A stretch of DNA of 64,000 nucleotides from NCBI RefSeq assembly GCF_022581195.2, contig NC_061465.1, forward strand, positions 3,102,501-3,166,500, read 5' to 3'. Origin of the DNA: Helicoverpa zea (Eukaryota > Arthropoda > Insecta > Lepidoptera > Noctuidae). The notes below the pieces were generated by a model. That model saw only the letters and a list, made by a program, of their open reading frames with translations, made no database searches and had not been told where the DNA came from. Positions 35,506 to 49,840 of the stretch are shown in pieces; positions within the stretch are counted from its first letter, which is position 1, and each line of letters begins with the position of its first letter. A program made the translations under genes and the position numbers.

Positions 35506-38500
35506 TTACTGGAGATTCCCGATATCCTCTTCGAACAACCTCTTCCCGCCTTTCAACATCTTCTCGGAATCATTGCCAAACTTTTTCGTGTACTCCTCTA
35601 ATCTGATGAGCCATTGTGCCCAATGCTCCCTCAGTTTGTCGGGGGAGAGATGGAACACATCGGCCTTTGATCCATCCGTGTATGCTATGACGAGTAAGGC
35701 GTCGCGCACGTTGAAATGCTTGTAGTTCAGGTCGTGGCAAACCGCGCCGAAGTATGCGGCCAGTTGCACGGGATTGTCGTAAGTATTTGCTATCGATTTG
35801 CGCGGTTTATCCGATTTCTTCCATTCGATTAGAGTTGGTTTTTCTCTGGAAGTACAAAGAAGAATCATATAAATATTGGGTTCTGGTTATATTTTCACAT
35901 TTTTTACGATGTAAGTCTATTGTCCATAGGCACGAGAACATAGATAGATAGGTACGAGTTGTTTGCAATTTAACCATATCAGTGCCTACATACCTATTTG
36001 GACGAGATTATAAAATTAACTATCATGCTCGAAGTACCTACATTTCAAACATCCATTATTTTTATCTGATTGATATGGGAATAGTCTCAGGAAAATAGCT
36101 ACCTACCTACTTAAGGTATGATTGTGAAACTGTGGGAAGTCTTTTCCATGTGAATATCCGATTAATCAGTGTCTTAAGAAATGTATCAACTTACAAACTG
36201 CGTTGTTCTCACAACGTCACATTATGGCAACAGTAAATATTTTTATCCAAGAAAATACACGTTTCTACCGGTAAGATCTTGAACCAAACTACGCCTTCGC
36301 TTAATAACGCGTAGTTTTAGATAACAACCAAAATAGATAAATACAACTAATCTTTTGCGTTTATTTTATCTCCCTTCATAGTCGCATACCGAATCCAAGT
36401 AGTTTTAACATACTAGCAACTAGCATGATTTTATGGTCCAAATTAGCTACGTATCGCAGTTCTACCCGCGTCCTGAGTAACTACGTCCCACGCCTCCGGA
36501 TGAACAGTAGCCTATGTAATTTCTCAGGATGAGTAATCGATTCAGTAGATTTGTTATGGAAAACAGAGTTGCTGTCAGAGGTGATTTATAATAGGTATTA
36601 GTAAGGTAAATTAATAGACCATTTCTTTCTCCATTTATCCTTTATGATATACCTACCTACTGTGAGCAGGCAGTGTAAACTTATTTATTAAATCATGAAA
36701 AGGTCTTCAAAACGATTTTGTCACATATGAATGGATGCTGCGAGCAGAAAATAATCGCGAAAGTATGATAAGAAAGAAAGATTTGATTGAAATTTTATCA
36801 CCTTTATCGCAGCCAAGAAAATCAAATGGCCAGAACATGAAATATTACCTACCTATGTTATTAGCGCATTGGTATGAAGAAAGTTTGGCACGAGAACTGT
36901 ATAAAAAGAGATTATATAAAGACTGATAACCTTGAGTTTTCCCTTGACATTAGCAATCTGTTATACTTGAAATTTCGAAGTCAGTGACTTCTTTATCGCT
37001 GAGGCATTTCGTGGGCGATAGTGATAAATATGATAAAACAAATGACGTTGTTAGTGATTTCTTTTTTGCATAAAAAAATAAATATCATTTAGTCATACTG
37101 CCAGGATAACCCCAACTATTTTAAGAGCTGCATAATTTTTTTTTGTTAAGTTTTTTCAGTCATAGAACTCAGGACAACTCAGTGGTAATATAGTCTCACT
37201 ACACCGATGATGAAGGTTTTCAAACAACCTTGAATTAGGCTTCAGGCCTAGTCAGGGGCTCCTCAAACTGTTCGTTTCAAAACCGGTCGAGCTGCAGTCT
37301 AACAAACCTACTTTGCTTTGCGTAATACGTCTGGGCGCTTGCTTGAGATAAGTAGTATGTAAATGAACTGCACTAGACAGTTGCGCTAATCAAACCTGTA
37401 TAGGTGGGTATGTTTTGCCCTTACTGTTCATTCTTAAGTCTATGCGTGCTTAATATTTTAGCATGTTCGGTATTTATGGTAGGTTGTAGGATGTGGTCAA
37501 CTACATATCGTGATATGGTTTAATTCTATACCTATTTGTTAAGTTAGATAGTTGACCTTAGTAATAATAGTTCCTAATAGTCTATAGTTATACTTTAGTT
37601 TTTCCTTGTTTCGAAATATTTTGCATTCGCCTGCTCATTGAATTACCTGCCTAACTTATTTTGGTATGATGTTGTAAAATTGCAGAATATTGCACAACCA
37701 TAACTTATTCCAAGATAAGATACACAGTCAAATAATAGAGAACCTACTTTTTTGGGATATGGCTTTTCAATTTTGGGAAGTTGATTAAAATAAAATTTTC
37801 TACTCACTCATAATCAGCTATGGCATCAAATATCCCCCTGTATTTCAGCACAGGATGTATCACATTGGATTCAATGGCTTTCGGTGCTGATATGCTCTTG
37901 AGGACATCGGCGACTGACACCCAAACTCCTTCGACTTCCTTCTCTATGCGTAGCTGAGTCTGTGGCTGCGTGAAATAGTTCTTCAGTGTGCTATGGAATT
38001 TGGTACCGACTGCCATTTGCGCTGTGAAGGATACAGGTTTTATTTAATTAAAGTGACATACAAAGGTATTTTTTATTAATTTTAAAAATAAATATTTTTA
38101 TGAATAAAGTGTGACCAGTAAAATAGGTATCAGAATTGATTTGCAAGATTTTATTTTATTCTTATTCAGTGTTTAGACTAAGTATCATCTTTAAGACATT
38201 TTGAAGTATTATTAGTTATATTTCAGTTTGCAAACATAGCAAGACCTTCTAAACTTTAAACCATTAACATGAGCAACGCCTCAGTTGTAGCCCTAATTAC
38301 CCAGATGAAATAAAAAGATAGGGTCGAGATTTCCCTCTCAAACTTTCCTCCCAGTTTGGGTACCTAATTTAAATTTTATATGTATATTAGTTTCTGACGT
38401 CTTGTCGCGTGTCTATTAAAATCTATCTTCAGGACTTATGGCGCCAGGTACTTAAAAGCTAGCCAAGTATCCATCAAATAGGTTAGAAGTTCAGATTTCT

Positions 38501-40812
38501 CTAACATCACATGTCTTGGCAAGAACTAAGTTCAGTTTAGACCAACGTGTCCAGACTGTCAGTTATTTATATTGGAGATATTTATTACACAAAAGGGATA
38601 GAGGGAGCATTTGCGTAGTTTATTCTTAATGCCCTTTTTTGCTGCTATAAATATTCGACTTGCAAAACAGTAAGTTATCGAGGTAAGCTCCAGTATGCTT
38701 TAATATTAGCTTACATCACCCTTGCAAAAAACGATAGTAAAAACCATAGTAAAAACATTTACCCTTGACCCCAATTCTTACTCTCTACTATTAAGAGTAC
38801 TTGTAAAACAGAAAATAAGTAGCCCTTATAGACACATTTTCTGTTTGATTTCGCTAAGCATAAAATTATCATAAAAACTTGTACAGAGGTTAAGTGAGCA
38901 AAGTAGGGAATTTACCTACAAACTCAAAAAGGTATTGATGACGGTCTGACCTTTAGGAAGATTAAAGAGTTTATATTAAGACAGCTTCATAAAACTTGCT
39001 GATATCATTAGAATGACTTGACATTAAAGTAAAAATGAATTCCAAAAAGTATAAATACTTAAAAATATTTCACATGACACATTCAAATGATGCGGAAACT
39101 ATATTTTTACACAAGTTGATAGATGAGAAATTATAAAAAAAAGTAAATGCATTCTACAGACAAGCTGAATAGTTTGCATTGTGCCAAAGACAACAACTGT
39201 GTAGTTTATATTTAAACAGCTGTGTTATTGTCATGAGATATCATTGAACTTGTTTTTTTTTTTTATTGTAGTTGTATGTACTAAAACAGGCTTTGAATTG
39301 TAGGTTTTATTTGTGATTTCGTTACTTGTTATTACTTTTTGATGAGCTCAATTTTACAGCCATTATGTAAACTATCTCTGTGCAAAATTCTAAAATATTT
39401 ACGTTCAGAATAATTCTTTATAAGCAATCAGTAGTATTTATGTTGTCATATTTACTATTATTGCATCATTGCAGGATTTGTTTTCAATTTGCTACGGTAT
39501 CACCCAATGTATGTAGGTCCTCTAAAAACCTGTTTCTTACAATAGTCTCTAGCATTTATTTGTTAGATGACAGCAATGAGAATTTATAAGAATTTTACAT
39601 TGAAGATTCCTTGTACTGAAAACAATCATATTATGGTGATTTCATTTCACTTCCACATTTTTTCACTATGTTGTTTCAGATGAGTAAGTTATTATTTACT
39701 TTAGTGAATACATATTTAAAATTATGCAAAATATATTGAAAATATATATTGAATATAATTTTTATAGGTTGCTTTCTAGATTAAAATATTTGAAAAAAAG
39801 TGATTTACACATACCTGCATAGAATTTGTTAAATTCCTCTTCACCCATTTCAGCTATTCTTTCTTGCTTCCATTTTTCCAATGCAGTCCTAGATTCTTCA
39901 GTCATAGTTTTGTTCAAGATCAGGGTCACAGATGGGTACTGCTGAGCAAAATCATTCTTATGCTGTTTAATTTGAAGGATTTTGTCTTCGCTTGCGTACC
40001 CAGGCTGAGCAGGAGAGCTGCGGGCTGCATTACATGATGCAGAAGTAGCTACACCTCGCACTGCATTATTCAAGACAACACCAACAAAGTTCACACAATG
40101 CCTCGTATTCTGCCACATTTTGGATTTTAACACATTCACAGCAAACACAGGGTTATACTTGGAGTACCCGGTCAGCGTCTGACTCGGTCTATAACCATTT
40201 CTCTCTGTACTTTCTTGGAATTTCAATGTATTTTCGTTAGGAGCAGTCGCGCTGTTGTTTTGATGTGAAGCTCTATTTTTAGCTGAAACACACAGATAGA
40301 AGCGGCGTTATGCGTGCGCGTGTATAACCCGCGGCGCCAAAACTGAAATGTCATATGATGTTAATTGGCAAGATTCGCTACGCAGACGTAATCATTGTAA
40401 TACGTAGTATATACGCTTATTGAGATCGAAAGTCAACACGACAGTGTAAACACCACTATTAATATCGACACAAAGAGATCCGATTGTGCACTAATGACAC
40501 AAGTGGCTTCCTCATGTGTCGCAGCTGTCTGCTAGTCTTTAGAAAGTAGTTGATCCGCTCAGTCGCAAGGTTGCAGAAACCTTTCAAGTTAAAAACAAAT
40601 CACAACTCACCAGCCTTCTGAACACGCTGTTTCTTCTGTTTGCTTGTCTCTAATAAGGGACCGAACAATTCTTTATTCTCCTTGTTATAAAGTTTCAACT
40701 TTTCTGCCGGTTTCAAGATAGAAGCGGGGCGAACCACTTTGGTCCTGATAAATTCTTTGGTTTTCCTCTCAAATGAGATTCTTTGATTCAATGTGCAGAC
40801 GGGTCGAAACAT
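35506..40812 (-). CDS. MGME1: Mitochondrial genome maintenance exonuclease 1 (MGME1-type, 4 exons, 407 aa)
   Basis: Exons are 40611-40812, 39815-40282, 37808-38021 and 35506-35845; all junctions are GT/AG, phases agree, and the product ends in TAA. MGME1 is a PD-(D/E)xK single-strand DNA exonuclease that trims 5' flaps and linear fragments of mitochondrial DNA. Diagnostic stretches: EKWKQERIAEMGEEEF (exon 2), GTKFH (exon 3, His233), KYRGIFDAIADYE then LIEWKKSDKP across the exon 3/4 junction, and NTYDNPVQLAAYFGA. The catalytic set reads Asp289, Glu302-x-Lys304; the spacing of 13 and 15 residues equals that of human MGME1 (D238, D251, K253), with Glu in place of the middle Asp. The N-terminus (MFRPVCTLNQRISFERK) is basic and fits mitochondrial import. 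A second presequence-like segment follows Met123 in exon 2. Identification is strong; the exact start is less sure. Confidence 0.93.
35846..37807. other. Intron 3 of MGME1
   Basis: AT-rich. A fragment at about 36440-36550 ('ctacccgcgtcctgagtaac' ... 'gtagcctatgtaatt') resembles the same interspersed family as 28996-29280. Otherwise nothing was recognised. Confidence 0.45.
38022..39814. other. Intron 2 of MGME1
   Basis: AT-rich, with a T run near 39250. No repeat or exon was recognised. Confidence 0.45.
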
Positions 40813-43800
40813 CGTGAGTTTGGGGTCTGTATACGATAATAAGATAGGAATTGGTATTCTGCTATACCAGTTACAATTATTTCATCAGAATTTCCAAACT
40901 TGACGACATAAAAATTGGGTTGAATTCTTTCGGTAGAAATTAAAAAAACATTTTGTCAAAATGTATCTGTGAAATGAAAGGACCAATGACAAATCGTTAT
41001 TTGAAATAAGAATAATGGATGTTGCCACTATGAATATTAATATAAAAAAATGAAAAAAAAAAAACAATATTTGTGTTGTGAACTTTTGAATTATAAAAAA
41101 TACTCGTTTTATTCAGTGCAATTTTATAATTGCAGGTGCAACCAATTTGTTTTTAAAATATTGTTTTGTTTTAAGTTCATAATACTATTCATAGATGTCG
41201 TTATGTGGGACTACTGTAAAGGTGTATGAACGCACCGCTAGATGTCACTGCAAACGTAATATTAAATGACCAAAATACAAATAATTATCTCGTAACTGTG
41301 GTCCTCTTTGTAAACCTTCTTCTGAATTTGGTTGCATTATAATAAAATATGAATGAGACTGCTATACGACGGACAAATGAGAAAGCCCAGCTGTAGATTC
41401 GAAGTCTACAACCAATGATGCCTTTTGGCTTTGGGCGGATTGGAACCATTAATTTGGCGGGAAAATGGATATCGCGCGAGATTGTTTGTAGCGGCATTTG
41501 AAAAAGACCGGCTGAAGCTGCTTGTGTGTCGTTGTCTCTCCTCTTATAAGATCGAAAGTTGAATTATTGTTGATCAGTTATAGTATTACTTATTGAGTAC
41601 TAAAACATTGCTATTTGGACCCCTATTTTCTGTGTTTTTATGTACTGTTTTATTTTTTATAAATAATGACATTTTAAAATTATTTTTTTGAAAAGTGGTT
41701 TGATGTGAGAAAGCAAGAAGTGAATACGACGGGAAGGATTTTACTTTGATATTGTAAGTACCTAAAACACTTATTTTTTTAATTATAAACTACCTTTAAT
41801 AAGCATAATTTATTATACTTTCTGAATTAATTAAATTATTGCCTACTTAATAACTTTTTTGAAAAATGGGTCAACAATGAACGTCCTGATATTTTCTGGT
41901 ACTGAGGACTTTTTAAAAATATTTTCAATTAGTTAGGTATTAAACATTAGTACCTACTCAACTACTCAATTTTTTATTTGCTATCTAAAGGATTTTCATT
42001 GAATCTTAATCGTTAATCTCCTGAATCATTTTTTAAGTCTTTTTAGTGACAAAAGTGTTTCTTTTTTTCCTGAACAGGTTTTAAGTAATATGAAAATGTG
42101 CCTAGTTAAATTCTGATAATTTAAAAGCTAAAAGCAACAATCTGTTTGTGAAAATACGTACCTACAAATCGTTCTAAAATCGTTCCTTAGTTTACAACGT
42201 TTTATTATTTAGGTACTTTTTTGGAGTCCTCACTACTTAGATACTTAGGTACCTATCTAGCCTTTTTCATTGGAAAATCCAAGGAAAATAATAGCTATTT
42301 TAGTGAAGTAGGTGACTTTTTACGTCTATGAAGACTTCCCTCGAAAAGAAAACTTGAAACGAGTAAGTAACTTCTTTTATCCTTGAGAGTATATTTTTAC
42401 AATACAAAAAGAAGTCACGAAGAAGTAATGATTCTGTGGAACCAGATGTTAATTTTATTAGTATTCATTAACAACAGGATGACCAAGTCTTGTGCAATAG
42501 GTACCTAAAAGTATGTAGTGCTTAAAACTGACTAAAGTTATGTTTCCTAGTCTTTACCAATGAAATGATGACATTCTACGCCTACTTCTAATTTCTATAT
42601 TTAGCAATTCCACAGCTATTAGGAATTTAATTAAGGTAGGTACCTACTTCTAAATTTTTGCAACTAAGTTCTTTTTTTTTATAATGAAAACATACTAGAA
42701 CGACATTTTAATATAGAAAACATTAGTGATTTAATTATTTGACAGATACTTTCGTTGTTTCAACGAAGTTCCCCATTATTTAGGGTAAAATTCATTTTAA
42801 ATTAACTACGTGTAAAAATGCATGCGGGCATGTGTCTATGCATTCATATCCCTTATTACATACATCACTAAAAAGTAAATTCTTACTTGGTACATCATTA
42901 AAAATTAAAGAGTCACGAAAAAGACTCTTTAATTTAGTCCGTTTCCGAGACTACCAGCATCACGGGCGCCTTTTAAACTTTATGCACCGTTTCCACCCCA
43001 AAAGTTACTGCACGTAGGTCACGCCCTGTTGAAGAAGAATAAAGCATATAAAATTAAAGCGCCGAGTACCAAGCATACCTTTGAGGCCTAAGTTTTTACG
43101 TTCAAAAGCATAGTTTTCATCCAAGTACCCAATTTACATTTCTGTATGAAATTCTTCGTTTCAACTGCAGTGCTAACTCAAAAAGCCTTGGAATATAATA
43201 TTGTTGAATTTAAATGGTAATTTTGTCCGAGTTATGACATGGCGTTAGTGCTGAAGCTGGTCGTTGTAGTTCAAGTTTTCAACATTCATATGAGCTTGAA
43301 TCTGTTCTGGAGCTGCAGGAGACAAGCAAAAAGCCATAAACAAATACCTATTTGAAAATGCACAGTAGGTAAAATTTGAAATTACAACTACTAAAGAAAT
43401 GTTCAAGAATACCTTAGAAAAATAGTTTACAAATAAAAAAGCTACATAGATAAAATGAAAGGATTTGCAGTTCAGCTTGATAAAATAGCACGAGAATTTT
43501 TTACGTCGTGGTCTCATTTTTATCCACACTTTACCTGGTTTAACGTTTTAAATGAATGGCTCACTTAAAAACACTGAAATGAAGAAAAAGTATCGAATAA
43601 TGCATATATTCAACAAGTTACGTCTATTTTTGCATAGAAAAAGTTTATGACTTGTCTAGTGAAAGAGATTTCTTGATTACATAAAGCACAAGTAAACAGT
43701 TTGCTCATTCATTTAACTAATGTAAAGAGTGGGTGTCAGACCAGCGATAAGATGTTGAAAGAAATTAATATAAAAAAATGGAACCATTCAGTGCATCGCG

Positions 43801-46800
43801 GCAGCAGAATTTTAATTAAAAAATGTCCGCAACGCGAAAGGAGATTTATTTTAATATTTTTTTCTGCCACACTTAATCTAATTTCAAGAGAATTTATTTG
43901 TAGTAGTTAGGGGATTTCATTTCTCTTTTAAATAAGTTTGTGTAATTGAGCTCCATTTTGGATGTCGGTTTCAATACCTGTCGACAATTAAATAATCTAC
44001 CGTCTATTGTCTCTTTGTACTAAATAATTTCAGTTGTAACAGTTTCAACTTGGTTTATCTATTAGTACAAACGCAAACACATTGTTGTAGAAAGCATGAA
44101 ACCAATCTGAAATGCAAACACCCTAGTTGGATCATGGCCTCTAATATTGAGAGCTAATATGTGATCCTGATAAACATCGTATAATACAGTTACGAAGGAT
44201 ACAACCCTTTTCCGAGCTTCCAGTAGATCAAGTTATACGTTTATATCTATTACAGGACAATCCACCTACCGTGCGATAAAAGAATGGGTCATAAAACTCT
44301 CGGACGTTAAACTATCACTCTTGGTACGATAGTAACGTGCGACACTATCTATTGTAATTGGCAATGGCTATGTAGCCAGCGTACAACTATTAAACCTTGC
44401 TAATTTATAGGATTTCAACCAGAAATTGTCGCCACGTGAATTCGCATGTTAATGCGGTATCGACGGAATTAGCAAATGGTGTTTGCATTGAATGTAATGC
44501 AACTGCGTTCCGGAAAATTTCGTACGCGGAAAATTTGGTGTGGCAGAATCAGAATTTTTGTACCTAAACCAAGTGAAGAAAAGAAACAAGCCTATCACTA
44601 TTGTGCACAAGTAAAATGCTTTTATCGTTTAAAGTTTTGTTTTTGAAAACTGTACATGGATTAGGAGTAGGAGTCGCGATACATCGAAGATGGTTGACCC
44701 ACGGAAAATTAAGTATGATAACCTAGTTTAGTTGCTTTGCCCGTAAAATCAGATTGAAAACGAAATATATTTAATAAGCGGGGAAGCTTTTCCGTAAATT
44801 AATGCTCCATCCATAATCCATATGCTCATTTCCATTAATGGATTGAAAGATGTAATAACCAAAATAGGTTTATAACCTACTTTGACACATCGATGGCCAA
44901 TTGTCAGGCAAGGAAGTAATTAGGTTAAACTCTCACTGTCTTTCTTGATAGCTTCTGTTAGACACGTAATTACCTCAAATAAATATCTCTTTTTATTTGG
45001 AACACAATCAAATCGAGGGAGCAAAGGTAGGGCATTTCTAGAAAACGTTTTCTGATTTTGTTTTTCTTTTTGCGGATTTGCCTGTAGTATAAGCCAAAAG
45101 CAATTTGCGTTATCAAAGCTTAATTTCACTTAAGCTTATGGAGGTGTGTATTCATATCATCACGATATAGGTAGGTAGGTACAATAGTAAACGGTGCAGC
45201 ACCGAGGAGACCTACAACAAACGATCTTGGGGAGACATCGGTATAATCCTCCCGGCTGATTGGATTGTTGACCGCAGCATAATGTTATTAGTACCAAGGC
45301 AGATGCTGCCCATGTTGGCATTATCTTACTCGTCTCGTAGGACCACTAGCAATATTAGTTTGGGCTAATTCCCCAAGTCAGTGCAGAATACAAAATGGGT
45401 ACCTATGCTAACTCTCCGAAGCGGTCAAGCACTATAGAACAATAGTTAATAAATTCTACGATGTTGTGTACTATCGGGGAAACGCAGCGGAATCAAAACA
45501 TGCCTTTTGTTCAAACAAAGAAGCCTTTTTCAAACGCTGCCTGCGCAATCAAGTTTGCAAAAATAAAACATCAAACGTTTGTTTTGAGAAACCTATGTAA
45601 TTAATAATTGCTGGATTGTTTCCACGGGCTTGTGTTGTTCGATAATAATGTTGAGTGCATAAATATGTTTATTGAGTAAGAGATTTGTTAAGCACCCCTG
45701 GAATGATAACCTTGGTTGGTACAGTCGCAGTACAGTGCTGATTATAGTTCATAGTATCGTAAATTATAATTATGAATAATTTATAGAACGACAACTTTAA
45801 ACTGATTAAGTATATTAATAGGGATTTGCAGGAAACTAGTGATACACAGGATAGAGATTTATGGCAAAAATAAACTTAAAAGCGCAAGGACTAAAACAGG
45901 TTATGTATTGAGCAGAACTAATTATAATACTTCATTCTATTTTAGGAAGTTATACCTGCAGTCACTGTCAAAATGACCTGAGTTATACCAGTGGCGAAGA
46001 TTTCACTAATACTATTTGTTCCTGAGAGCATAGAAGTTTAACTTCTGAAGTTAGATTAGATAAGTCCACACGCGTGGTACGGTTCGCATACCGTCTACGT
46101 CGTCATCTACGCCAAATAACTTCCCAAATAGTTTCATAATAGAAACAATGATATTTGGGTCTTGTAACTATCCTTTGCGTTCATGAGATTCTTTGAAAAG
46201 AATTCCCTCGATTTATTCAGATGGAATTTGATGAGGTAATAGTAAGATATTTTGATAAGTCATGGAAATTACGGATATTATCTTTGGCGTCTACAATCAC
46301 GCATGGGGCCAATTTTGGCAACAAACACAAACACTGAGCTTTGTGAAAGCGTTTTGCAATATCTACTCAATACAGTCAGAAAGCTATGACGAATTTTATT
46401 TGCACTTCAGCCATTATCTGGTCCTTGGTTTCTGACCAAAATGTTAGAAGGAAATTGAAAAGCAAACATATTTTCACATGTCTAATAGTAGGTTTTATAT
46501 CCCGATTTCCGTTAGATTTCCTTTTTGCTTCACTTTTATTACAGCTGCAGAGAAACGAACTAGGGAATAAAATGTCAAAAGTAACAATGCAGAAAGCGGG
46601 GTAAAGTAAATATTCCGTTCTATCACACGTAACACATTGCTAGAAGTATTTGTTGTTTGTATAAGTGGAGACAGAGATAAAGAGATTCAGAAGCACCACT
46701 GCAGTCATGTTGAGCTGGGTCAGGGCATTGTTGTCTGAGATTTGTCTCTAATTTTGTGATTTTATCCCCATGGATTTGAACTTGTGCATGTTGCATCTCT

Positions 46801-47807
46801 AGCAAGAGATTCAATTTTGATATTAACTTTGTACCTACAAGTAATTTGAAATGCCTGTCTCTAGGAAGATAGAATTGGTAAAATCCGCCGTAAGTACCTA
46901 CCTATGTTCTAATTATAATGTCAAGCAGTCATGATGTTCCTTTGTTAATAGATAAGTTAATGCTCTAGAAGCTTTAAGCCTTTTCAATTACCTCTTCTGT
47001 GTATTCGTTCTTCTGTACCTGTCTATTTGTAGTAATAGTGAATACTTGAACTACTTATGTGTCGAATAGCTCGTATCCCACGCGGTACTCCGCCTAGTAG
47101 ACAGTTCAAGTGTTTCAAGTGATTGTTCGGGCACCTTGCCTACAATCCATTTAATGAAATGTATGTTGTCTATGTTTATTTCTGGATTGCTTTCGATTTC
47201 AAACAAAGGTGCGCTTCTTTGTGACAAGTGTCACCGATCTTCATTCAATTGTGAGATCTCATGTAAGTAATTAAATGAACAGAAGACCTCTGATGTGCTT
47301 TATACATTACTCTTATTACAACGTTATAATACTAGATACACATCCTTTGAATTTGAACCTATATGTTTTAGGTAGATAACATCCTTTAGCCTAAGCTGAC
47401 CCGGAGAGATAGGTTTAATATTCAAAGGTCAATTTAGTTCATCAGTATTCACACAAACCGATCGAAGGCTTTGTTCTAGCTCACGGGGAGTGAGGTACTG
47501 CCAATCTTCTACCTTAATATATTCGATCTTTGTTGCTTCTAACGCTACATGAGCAAACACATTTTCTGTACTCCTAGTAGAACATTATATCTCCCTACTT
47601 CACGAGGTTCTTCAAGACCATGGTTGATGAAAAGGGGTTGTATACGGTTCTTCAAAATGAAAGTTCACAACTGAAACTTACTAAGAACGAGCAAATAAAA
47701 TGAAATGATATGAGCGAAATTTTCTCTAAACTTTAATAAACCTTCGTATGTCCTAACGTTGCGACTGCAACATCTTACTTTAAGGCAGAGGTCACATTTA
47801 TTGCAGT
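40813..47807. other. Non-coding region right of MGME1
   Basis: The MGME1 promoter should lie just right of 40812. A GC-richer stretch (about 41200-41560) followed by a good plus-strand donor (gtaagt at 41755) could be a noncoding first exon of a divergent gene. From 42 to 47.8 kb the DNA is AT-rich with only short, unsupported open frames. Confidence 0.35.
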
Positions 47808-47814
47808 AACAAGA

Positions 47815-48084
47815 TATAAATAAATAATGTCGGGACACCTTTTTCACACACGGTCGGTTAGCCCCATGGTAAGTTATTAATTAACTTGTGTTATGGGTGC
47901 TAACACAACTGATAAACTACATATAGCTACATATATACATATTTATAAATACATATCATAACACCCAGACCACGGCCAACAAGCATGCTCATCACACAAA
48001 TGTCGACCGAACCGGGAATCGAACCCGGGACCTCAGGTTCGGCGGTCCGGCATGATGACCATTGCGCCATCGAGGTCGTCAAAG
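47815..48084 (-). mobile_element. tRNA-derived SINE with target duplication
   Basis: On the minus strand it starts near 48080 with a tRNA-like head: A box GATGGCGCAATGG (48071-48059) and B box GGGTTCGATTCCC (48026-48014). A tRNA-unrelated body follows and ends in a short TAAA-type tail near 47815. It is flanked by AACAAGA (47808-47814 and 48085-48091). The body resembles a common lepidopteran SINE. It is not a functional tRNA gene. Confidence 0.85.
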
Positions 48085-48091
48085 AACAAGA

Positions 48092-49637
48092 AACATTAAG
48101 GAAGATTTTTAACTGTATTATACGAGAAATGTTAGGATGCTGAGATGTTATTTGAAATGAGAATTCCCACGCTGAATATATGTAGTTTTGATGAAAAAGT
48201 AAATATGATGAAAAGTGAATGTACCTAATATTATTTACCGATAGGGTAATATGAATATGTTTACTACTGAACGTGAATTGGTACTATATTGCCAATAAGG
48301 TTCAATAAATTCAGGAATTTGTACGAAGAAAGACTTGCAAATAATTATAGTAGGTAGTGTTATTGTGAAACAGAGATGTCACATTACAAAGTTAAACGAA
48401 CACATTTAAATAACAGAACAAAGATACGGAACTCTAAAAAGTGTGAAGTTCCCCTCAGCACTGAAACCGCGCTACTGCAAAACATTGCACAAAGAGACCG
48501 GCTCCATTACAAAAGCTTTATATAAAATGCTTATGTAGAACATGGAACGCTACAATTTTATTACCTTAGTTATTCTGTTTAAAATTCCACTTGTCGAATA
48601 GTTCGCAGATATCGAGAGCCCGTAAATTTTCCCTGCAAAGGAATTCCGCAAACTAGGACTATCTATCTTTTTCATTGTGCTGAGTTTGGGCATAGACGGA
48701 TGGTGAGCTAAAGACTTTGAATTAATTGTTCGATCATCAATACCCAAGTTTAAAGGTATTGTGATTCTAAATTATAGCGAATTTGCATATCATCCTAAGC
48801 TGTGGTGGACTAAGGTCATTCAGAAATAAAAGAATAATGGAGTTTATTAATACGCGGATCACGGCTTTTCTTCGAAGTGCTAAAAGATTTAGATGACAGT
48901 TTATGCTCAACAATAGGCGGCACGTTCTTAGCTCCTTTAAATTTCACGCAACTCATGAACTCAGATTGGAGGAAAATGCCTTTGTGGTGCACTTTGTCAA
49001 CTTTAAAATTGCCCCAATTAAGACAAAATGCGGTCTTTAACTTCTCCTTAGCAGTTTTAAATCTTGGCCTAGCTTGATAAATTTACATAAATTATTTTTC
49101 ATTATTGTGATAAATACAGTTCTTTGCATGATTGGATAAGGAAAATTCACTTTTGATAAAAGTCGGCTTCATTTTACCACCGATCGATGATACCTCGTCA
49201 ATTTCCGCGATATACGTGCATCGCCATTTTTGCTTGAAAGACGGGCTTCATTCAATTTATCCCGGCCGGTACCGAGTTATCGACAGCGGCTGCAGTTATA
49301 TGCATAATTTAACCTGCGACCACATGGACTGACCTACATGCATCGCCCCAGTTTGTCTTACAACTCCGACCCTTCCTTTCGTCAGTATATTTTTTACTGA
49401 AAGTAAACGCTTGAGTAAATACAGGAAGTGCTTTCACTGAGCGGCGTTTAAGTATATTTTAAATGAAAGACTTGTACTGAAACATTTTTATCGCGTTTGC
49501 TTGCGCTTCAAAGAAATTAGCGGGTTGAATTGAAGTCGCTACTTAGTGCCGATGTTGGCTTAAGCTTTGTTTCAGTGTCCTTTAAAACATTGATAAATGT
49601 TATTGTAGCTTCAGAATATTTTTTGTATAGTTTAATC
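48092..49637. other. AT-rich DNA between SINE and copia element
   Basis: Several open frames of about 65 codons exist on both strands, none with a recognisable product. Nothing else was seen. Confidence 0.4.
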
Positions 49638-49642
49638 ATCAT

Positions 49643-49840
49643 TGTTGGATATGGGTGCAGGTGAGACAAAGAAAACACATGTATCCTGAACGACTGTTAT
49701 ATTTCGAATGTAAGAACGTACGATTAAAGTGAACATTGAATGATTGAATGTTTGACGAATGATTGAAGTAGGTATGCTTTATATAATCTTGGATATTTGT
49801 AAAGGAGGTATTATACGTACATCGTGCGTATATTCCAACA
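49643..49840 (-). repeat. 3' LTR of the copia element
   Basis: 198 bp, TG...CA ends, identical by eye to 54245-54442. Confidence 0.93.

Noticed and set aside
47998..48080. tRNA gene on the minus strand
   Set aside because: The A and B boxes are the head of a SINE with a body, tail and target duplication; no proper cloverleaf for a functional tRNA was found.
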